Position numbers and translations under genes: made by a program. The notes under the pieces were generated by a model that was given only the letters and a program-made list of their open reading frames with translations, ran no database searches and was not told the origin of the DNA. 64,000 nt of DNA from Paenibacillus sp. FSL R5-0341 (GTDB taxonomy: Bacteria; Bacillota; Bacilli; Paenibacillales; Paenibacillaceae), in NCBI RefSeq assembly GCF_037975235.1, contig NZ_CP150241.1:1364001-1428000 (forward strand). The letters run 5' to 3'. How positions within the stretch are numbered: the first letter of the stretch is position 1; each line of letters begins with the position of its first letter. Shown in pieces: positions 63,492 through 64,000 of this stretch.

Positions 63492-64000
63492 ATGAGACGC
63501 GGGATCAAAATAACATTAGGTGCCATTTCCCTTATTGCAGTTGTCATGATTGGATATTCGGTGTATCTGTATCTGCATGTCAAATCAGCGGCGGATCAAA
63601 TGTATGAACCCCGGGAACCCATCAAGCAGGTATCCATTGTAGACCAGAGGGGCGGGGGCGATTTCCCTGTGGACATGGAGAATGAAGAACCTTTCAATGC
63701 TTTGATCCTGGGTGTAGATGAACGCTCCAATGATCGGGGGCGCTCCGACACCATGATTGTATTGAGTGTTAACCCTGCGAAACAATCCGTACTTATGTTC
63801 AACATCCCCCGGGATACCAGAACAAGTATTGTGGGACATGGCACGGAGGATAAGATTAACCATGCCTATGCCTTTGGTGGCGTTAACATGTCTGTGCAAA
63901 CAGTGGAACAATTGCTCGATGTTCCCATACACTACTACATGAAAGTGAATATGGAGGGTTTTGCACAGGTCATCGACATGGTGGGTGGTGTGGATGTGAA
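63492..64000 (+). CDS. LytR-CpsA-Psr (LCP) family protein, cut by the window edge
   Basis: The frame from ATG 63492 stays open to the right edge (169 codons). It has a short cytoplasmic start, one membrane segment (about residues 6-28), and then the LCP domain from about residue 75. Conserved text includes ALILGVDERSNDRGRSDTMIVLSV (in pieces), FNIPRDTRTSI with the catalytic Arg, INHAYAFGGVNMSVQTVEQLL and a final DMVGGVDV. LCP proteins attach undecaprenyl-linked polymers to peptidoglycan. GGAGG (63480-63484) precedes ATG. As the last visible gene, it suggests that at least part of the polymer is wall-linked. Confidence 0.93.
   Translation, partial: MRRGIKITLGAISLIAVVMIGYSVYLYLHVKSAADQMYEPREPIKQVSIVDQRGGGDFPVDMENEEPFNALILGVDERSNDRGRSDTMIVLSVNPAKQSVLMFNIPRDTRTSIVGHGTEDKINHAYAFGGVNMSVQTVEQLLDVPIHYYMKVNMEGFAQVIDMVGGVDV

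Overview
The window looks like chromosomal DNA from a Paenibacillus-type Firmicute. It has moderate GC, strong AGGAGG-type ribosome sites with some TTG and GTG starts, a PBSX-like (xkd) phage-tail cluster, a perfect CIRCE heat-shock operator, a YhgE/Pip protein beside a TetR regulator, a YwqC/D/E-type polysaccharide regulatory module and a SleB/CwlJ-type hydrolase. Genus level is inference; no rRNA or tRNA is present.

Layout. (1) 60-4671: a VOC (glyoxalase-fold) protein, an unrecognised 316-aa protein, a DUF4127 protein and a convergent small membrane protein. (2) 4888-19309: a compact contractile-tail cluster: tail-completion-like protein, small XkdJ-like protein, sheath, tube, assembly chaperone with a likely -1 frameshift, tape measure, LysM baseplate protein, hub, DUF2577, DUF2634, baseplate J and XkdU. 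A short fibre module with decayed genes, a holin and a GH25 lysozyme follow. No terminase, portal, capsid or integrase is seen, so this is best read as a phage-tail-like bacteriocin (tailocin) locus. (3) 20108-23899: peptide ABC transporter binding protein and two permeases, without ATPases. (4) 24649-46163: housekeeping and accessory genes: htpG, an HD-domain dNTPase, an LLM flavin oxidoreductase, a chemoreceptor, a TRM11-like methyltransferase, a D-2-hydroxyacid dehydrogenase, ThpR, a cell-wall hydrolase, an MGDG-synthase-like glycosyltransferase, TetR plus YhgE, and gltB. (5) 46392-47795: a small orphan protein, an XRE regulator and a possible PilZ-like protein. (6) 47951 to the right edge: a 17-gene exopolysaccharide operon encoding Tyr-phosphatase, Wzz, BY-kinase, GalU, initiating transferase, Wzy, PssD/PssE, four further glycosyltransferases, Wzx, pyruvyl transferase, ManC, Ugd and a truncated LCP protein. 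It predicts a Wzx/Wzy-made acidic, pyruvylated polymer built from UDP-glucose/glucuronate and GDP-mannose.

The most unusual content is non-coding. Seven copies of a dispersed 140-210 bp element fold into one long hairpin. Stems are kept by compensatory changes between copies. One copy has 14-bp terminal inverted repeats flanked by a 6-bp direct repeat, and three copies carry an extra hairpin module. Copies lie in leaders of tail genes, on both sides of htpG and upstream of other genes. A second, unrelated 90-nt element with an intrinsic terminator occurs twice, once ahead of the tail operon. A third element with 11-bp terminal inverted repeats lies inside the tail operon.

Start codons were moved from the longest reading frame wherever a ribosome site clearly favoured an internal ATG, GTG or TTG. 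All family calls come from reading the translated sequence by eye, without database searches.
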